This document shows positions 59,171 to 64,000 of a stretch of 64,000 nt of DNA, one piece after another. The stretch lies in NCBI GenBank assembly GCA_965153455.1, contig OZ234504.1, positions 12,276,001 through 12,340,000 on the forward strand, given 5' to 3'. The notes beneath the pieces are model-generated. The model did not search any database, was not told where the DNA came from, and was given only the letters and a program-made list of their open reading frames with translations. Position 1 is the first letter of the stretch. Every line of letters begins with the position of its first letter. Both the position numbers and the translations under genes were made by a program. Origin of the DNA: Sphagnum compactum. Taxonomy: Eukaryota; Bryophyta; Sphagnopsida; Sphagnales.

Positions 59171-59641
59171 TTGCACATGGAATCCACATCATCATGTTGT
59201 GAAACTAAAAGTCATTATTCTAGTCGCAGAAGTTCGGGTATTTTTAATTAACCAATTTAATTTATTTAAAACATATTATTACAATTTCAAGAATAATATA
59301 TCTATAAAAAAAAACCCAACTATAGTTACAAAACCATGACATCATAGACATTTCAATGACCTTTGCAGCTACATAATTGTTTTTGTGACTAAGTAGTTAC
59401 AATTATAGTAAAAAAAGACAATAATTGTTTTTTTGGCTCATTAAAAAACCCATAATTGTTGTTTGTCCCTTTCGTGTCTTTCGTTTTTACAAATTTGACA
59501 TACCTTTAATAGTTCCTTTTAAAAGGTTCTATTCCCCCCCCCCCCCCCTCTCCAAAGGTCATTATTGGCTTGGTATGATTAAGAGAAATGGACTGTTTTT
59601 TTTTTTTTTCTAAATGTTTTTTTGGCAAAATACTAGATTAA
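59171..59641. other. AT-rich spacer
   Basis: Contains a run of 15 C at 59534-59548 and T tracts. No gene recognised. Confidence 0.35.
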
Positions 59642-60279
59642 GGTGGTTACAAGGTAAGGTGTTTCACTTTTTGCATCACAATGTAGTTTTTTACAGAATG
59701 TCAGGCATTTAATGTTATTAACATGTCATAAAATCAGCAATTTGTGATTATACTTAGATTGTCAATTTGAATAATAATACATATATATATATATATTATA
59801 ACATATATACACCAAATATATAATAATGGAATTTTTGAAATTGAAAAATATAGATTAGTTTAAAAATAATTTGTGCCTTTTTATACATGCATTTTTTCTA
59901 TGGTTTTTATTTAGGATATCTTAGAAGGATTCAATATATGATACATTTAAATAAAAGGAACATAGATTTGCAAAAACCTTTGCTAAAAAACCTTAATAAA
60001 AATTTTATGGACTTTTGAATGGCTATAAATAGACTATATTTTCATAAGTCCATATCATAATCATTTTTTAGTGGATTTTAATTTTCCCTCTCTTAATATG
60101 CATGTTAATTTTTTTTCTAGAATGGTTTATCTTCATATGGATTTAAATATTCATTATTGACCATGTAATTCCCGATTTAACCAATGATATCACAATTGAC
60201 TTCAATTTTAACATTGTTGTATGGATTTTTAAGGAATGGAATATCCACTAAAAATGAGCCACCTTAACTTGTAACCACC
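59642..60279. mobile_element. Non-autonomous element with about 20-bp terminal inverted repeats
   Basis: The left end GGTGGTTACAAGGTAAGGTG (59642) matches the complement of the right end, GGTGGTTACAAGTTAAGGTG (ending 60279), at 19 of 20 bases. The interior is AT-rich and non-coding. Target duplication is not evident, so the superfamily is left open. Confidence 0.7.
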
Positions 60280-62540
60280 CATTTTTACCACCATCCTAGG
60301 TTCTTGAATAAGTAGTACATTGTGACATGAGGTTATAGCTTGCATGAGGGTTCTTTAAATTGTTTTACTTTGGTCATTTGAGAACTTTCATTTTGAACTT
60401 AATAATAATGTTCAATTATAGTTCAAATGCAGGTGTAATAATTTTTTATAGTTTAGGAACCACCATTGTTGTTTGCACATAATGCAAGTTTTTAGAAATT
60501 AAATATGCTTTCATTTTGGAATATCCATCTTTGGAAGTCCACCACCTAGGTCCATTCATGGGTGGGGTACCAAAAAAAGAAAAAAAATTTTAAAGACTTT
60601 TTAAAGCTACTTTTTACAAATAACATTTACATGAAATAAACTTAAGTGAAAAAAATTGAATAGTACAATATAAGGTAATTCATGTGTTAATTGTGATTTT
60701 TCACACTCATACGTAATTGTGTATGAATATTTTGGTTTAATGTCATAAACATATAAAATCCCATAATTCAATTAATAATCAAACATGTTTTTTGGTAAGA
60801 TTATTTCTTACACATGTGACCTACATCTAAAGCTAGACATTTTGGACCCATTGTACATAATTTTTTTATCAACGGGTTTAAAAAATGAATCCTTTGCCTT
60901 GCAACCCTTTCCTTCAAAATTTCAAGACTTTGAAATTTTTGTTTGATTTGGTTTTTTCATCAAGTTCATCCAATAAACATTTACTTTCATAGAAGGGGGC
61001 ATGTTTTTGTTGTACAAAAAGTTTGAAATCAAATGTACGACTTTATGCATTCCTTTTGATTCCTTTTTAAAAAAAAAACTTTAGACACTTGATTCCTTTA
61101 AATTATAGGACTCAAAATGACATTTACATAATATTCAAATTATTTTAGAATATTTTTATTAATTGAAGAAGACATTATTTTATCTATCGGCAAACAAAAA
61201 TCCATTATAATTATAATAATGTAAAATAAGTAAAAATCCAAAGTTGTCCTTTGTAATCTTTTTTTAAGTTAGACATTCGTTGTTGGTACTTCAATCGTGA
61301 ATGGACCCACCTCTAATAATTCTATCATTTATCGTATTTTCATAATGTTATTAATGATTAGAATTCTCTTCATCTTTTACATCCCTAGGTCCCTATCTAA
61401 GGAATTTTATCCTCCAAGTAAATGTGCCCTTTAACGTTCCATTGCCTCATCATATTTGGATTTTTCATCACAAAAATGGTCATTCCACCTCCATTTCCTT
61501 GTCCTTGTTTATATCTATTACATTGTCCTCCCATTATTCCTAATTATACTAGGAAAATGCAGTGAGTTCTGGGGCATTGATCTATCTTGGTGAATATTTT
61601 AACGCATGGCACATGAAACATTTTTGAACCTCCTTCTTTTGCCATTTGTTTGCCTTGTTTAAACATTTTCAATAATGGGGTTAAAATTTGAACTAATTTA
61701 TTTATATTTTCTTCTTGAATCTAGTTTAACTTGTTTTTCAAACTCTTTTATATTGGTTTGGCAATTTCCACATATGATAATCAACCCAAGTAATTTTTTC
61801 CCCTCTCATTATTAATTTGTCTCTTGAGATATAGTTAGTTCAACCTTATTTGGTTAATTAATGGTGATGTAAAACAATGTTGTAATCCCAAAATTATTAG
61901 GTTTCCATAACCTTTATTGCTTTTGTGTAGTAGTTTATTTTTGATTAGTTTAATATATTTGGCCTTGAACCCACACACTAAATATTTCCCATTGTAACTA
62001 GGTTTAATACTAAATCAATGGTTTAGGTTATGAATCTTACTTTATTGCTCTACTCTTACTCTACTTGTTGAATTTGAGATCCATCACTCCTAACATGTGA
62101 ATAGTTAAAATAAAAATCATAAATTTAGAATATAATCCCCAAGATGGTTGCCAAATGGAAAAGAATTATTTAAGGGGACTGGGTGGAGCTTGGAATTACT
62201 TGGTTTAAACCAAGACTCAGACACTTTCCCACCCAAACATTTCAAAAGTGCTAAAATCAAGCAATTTTTTGAGATTTTCAATTGCCAAAATTTAATAAAA
62301 AATTGCCAGATTTTCACACATGTTTCAAAGTAGGGTAGCCAAAATAAAAAAATGATGTTAAAAAAACTTTATTTTCAAATATACCTTGTTGCCAAATTTA
62401 GCCAAATATTCTTGTAAAATCATCACCATTTTGGCAACTAATAAAAAAATTGACCCCACAAAAAAAAAGAAAAAAGAAAAAAAAACCCATGGATCCCAAA
62501 CCTAATAACTTCTGCAGTACAAACACAGTGGTGGGGCTCA
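60280..62540. other. AT-rich spacer, no gene recognised
   Basis: No frame above about 70 codons looks coding. No repeat structure beyond A/T tracts was seen. Confidence 0.4.
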
Positions 62541-62547
62541 TGGCATA

Positions 62548-62549
62548 AT

Positions 62550-62586
<37 letters not shown>

Positions 62587-63051
62587 GCTGCCCTGCCCCC
62601 TTAGGTATTGCAAGTTCCAAACATTACAAAAATCAAACGTAGGAAAATGGTCCATGAAAATTCTCACAATATGCAACAATGCTCTCCTCTCTCACTCACT
62701 CACTTACTCACAGTTTTCAACCAAATGGAAACTTCCTTCTTCTTTCTGTGGTAGCAGCCCAGTTCTCTCTCTCCCTTGCAAGGGCAGAGCCAATAAACGA
62801 AAATTTATGTAGTCTTTTCTCTCTCGCCATGATGCTGAGCCCTAGGGTTTTGTAATGAGCATTTGGAGCTCTCTTCTGATGTTCTCTTGGGCTTTTAGTA
62901 GTTCTTGTGTGGTTGTGGGATTTCACTAGGGCAATGGGGTCCAAGCCCTAATCGGTAGTTGCAAGCGGATAGGGGGGACACGGCTTTGGTTTGGTTTGGT
63001 TTACCTTTGCTTGCTTGCTTTGATGCGTGGTTGTTACAAAAGGGCTTGAGT
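62548..63051 (+). promoter_or_regulatory. Probable leader/promoter of the LRR gene with a (CT)n run
   Basis: A pure (CT)n run at 62551-62584 is followed by CT-rich sequence with CTCACTCACTCACTTACTCAC (62691-62711). Composition then rises toward the ATG at 63052. CT runs are typical of plant leaders. No TATA box stands out. Confidence 0.45.
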
Positions 63052-63752
63052 ATGGCTGTGAAGGAGGTGGATGTCCAGGAGGTGAGAAAAACGAGTCTTC
63101 GGGCTTCCGAAGCTTCAAGTGACGGAGTTTTGGAGGCGGCGATAGATGGAGAGGAAGGGGAGGATGAGGAGGAGGAGGAGGAACGGGAGGATTTTCTGGA
63201 AGTAGGCAGCGTGTCAAACCCTAACCCTGTTGATGATGATGAGCTTGAGGTGGGGAAAGGGGATCATCGGGATAATGGGATTGGGGATGGAGTTGTAGAA
63301 GAGTTGCTTGATGGTCGCTGTGTCAAGGAGGAGGGTGCAGAAGAAGAAGATGAGATTGTGGACGTGTCTCCAAGTGGGCTCAGTCTGGAGTCGCTGGCGT
63401 ATACGAAGCGGGATGTGGCCGCGCGGTTCAAGAAGATGTACGTGTATGACAATAGCTTTCCCGTCTTGCCAGCGTCTATCGGTGAGTTTAAGCATCTGAG
63501 GAAGCTCAAGTTCTTTTCCAACGAGGTCAAAATTCTTCCGGACGGAGTTGGGGAATTGCAGGAGCTGGAGCACCTTTATCTCAAGATGTCGCCCTCGAGG
63601 CTTGGTAGCTTGCCACCGCTTGGGAAGCTGAGTGGGTTGAGAGCTTTAGAGCTTCATCAAGCGCCCACCCCACCGTCTGCAGCCACTTTGTCGCGGGATA
63701 TTGCGCAGCTTCACTCCCTAACGCGACTTTCTATCTGCCATTTCTCTCTCTC
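63052..63752 (+). CDS. Leucine-rich-repeat protein (AT1G04210-like LRR-kinase family), first exon, runs off the window
   Basis: Exon 1 codes 233 residues plus two bases and ends at a GT donor (GTAGGT) at 63753; the next exon lies beyond the window. The ATG at 63052 (MAVKEVDVQE) is the first in-frame ATG; sequence just upstream is open only from a TTG. Residues about 30-120 are very acidic with an E-rich run. From about residue 125 come SLESLAY and then LRRs: MYVYDNSFPVLPASIGEFKH, LRKLKFFSNEVKILPDGVG, LEHLYLKM, LRALELHQAPTPP, LTRLSICHFS. The order and wording (LRKLKFF.NE, LTRLS.CHFS) match the N-terminal part of Arabidopsis AT1G04210, an LRR protein with a C-terminal protein kinase domain. The kinase half is not in this window, so kinase activity here is inferred from family only. 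No signal peptide is seen, so an intracellular protein is likely. Confidence 0.86.
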
Positions 63753-64000
63753 GTAGGTGTTTTGAATCCAATCGACCATTTGACTTTTCTGTGGTTGCTC
63801 TGAGTGACTATCCTGTTGCTTCTGCAAATGTGACAGAGAAACCGAGTAAGAATATTATTTGGATATTTGCATGCCCAAAGTTTTGAGCAGATTTGTGTCT
63901 ACATATCTGCACCCACTGTTCAGAGCTGATAGGTGGGGAGTAATGGCAGCTAGTTACCACCATTCTTTATGATGGTCATAGTTTGACACCTTGTGAGTGA
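63753..64000 (+). other. Start of intron 1 of the LRR gene
   Basis: Follows the donor GTAGGT at 63753. No in-frame continuation of the LRR pattern is found before the window ends. Confidence 0.6.

Noticed and set aside
62959-63051. 31-codon upstream extension of the LRR protein from a TTG codon
   Set aside because: There is no in-frame ATG in this stretch. The ATG at 63052 begins the protein-like sequence.

Overview
The window is nuclear DNA from a land plant. Three things show this: TTTAGGG-type interstitial telomere repeats, intron-rich genes with GT..AG splice sites, and plant gene families (a DREB-type AP2/ERF factor, TIME FOR COFFEE, plant Pcf11-like). The AP2 domain ([31 protein letters not shown] type), short introns and very AT-rich, MITE/CACTA-laden spacer would fit a non-seed plant such as a fern, lycophyte or moss. 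That placement is an inference, not something the sequence proves.

Four protein-coding genes are supported. (1) 2029-2910, minus: a single-exon DREB-type AP2/ERF transcription factor with a TATA box at 3466-3473 and a tandem repeat behind its stop codon. (2) 29302-38583, plus: a TIME FOR COFFEE (TIC) circadian-regulator orthologue, reconstructed here as 16 exons with consistent splice phases (about 1982 aa, very rich in Q, N, A and D/E tracts). (3) 46962-51501, minus: a Pcf11/PCFS4-like pre-mRNA cleavage and polyadenylation factor in 6 exons (about 1202 aa; N-terminal CID, C-terminal zinc fingers). (4) 63052 to beyond the window end, plus: exon 1 of a leucine-rich-repeat protein like the Arabidopsis LRR-kinase AT1G04210. 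TIC and the Pcf11-like gene converge on a spacer of about 8.4 kb. The four genes share no pathway in an operon sense; their roles are stress or developmental transcription, clock regulation, mRNA 3'-end formation and probable signalling.

The rest is spacer. From 4 to 28 kb and from 52.5 to 62.5 kb it is AT-rich and built of decayed mobile DNA: a Tourist-like MITE with TAA target duplications (5472-5751), a long-arm fold-back element (6674-6952), a Ty3/gypsy reverse-transcriptase relic (9251-9347), several CACTA-type termini with GCGACTA subterminal motifs (11044-12479, about 14310-14464, 15734, 19877, 53104, 59022-59170), a broken hAT transposase (54070-55640), and a dispersed family of about 250 bp with three loci (4352-4684, 41578-41829, 42724-42983). 

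The most unusual region is 15.9-19.9 kb. Thousands of bases of TTATT/GGTTATT-type degenerate satellite reverse orientation along their length. Inside the satellite sits an 887-bp GC-richer insertion (18030-18916) with a 5-bp target duplication, packed with perfect short hairpins. Removing it restores the satellite exactly. No rRNA, tRNA or CRISPR array was seen.
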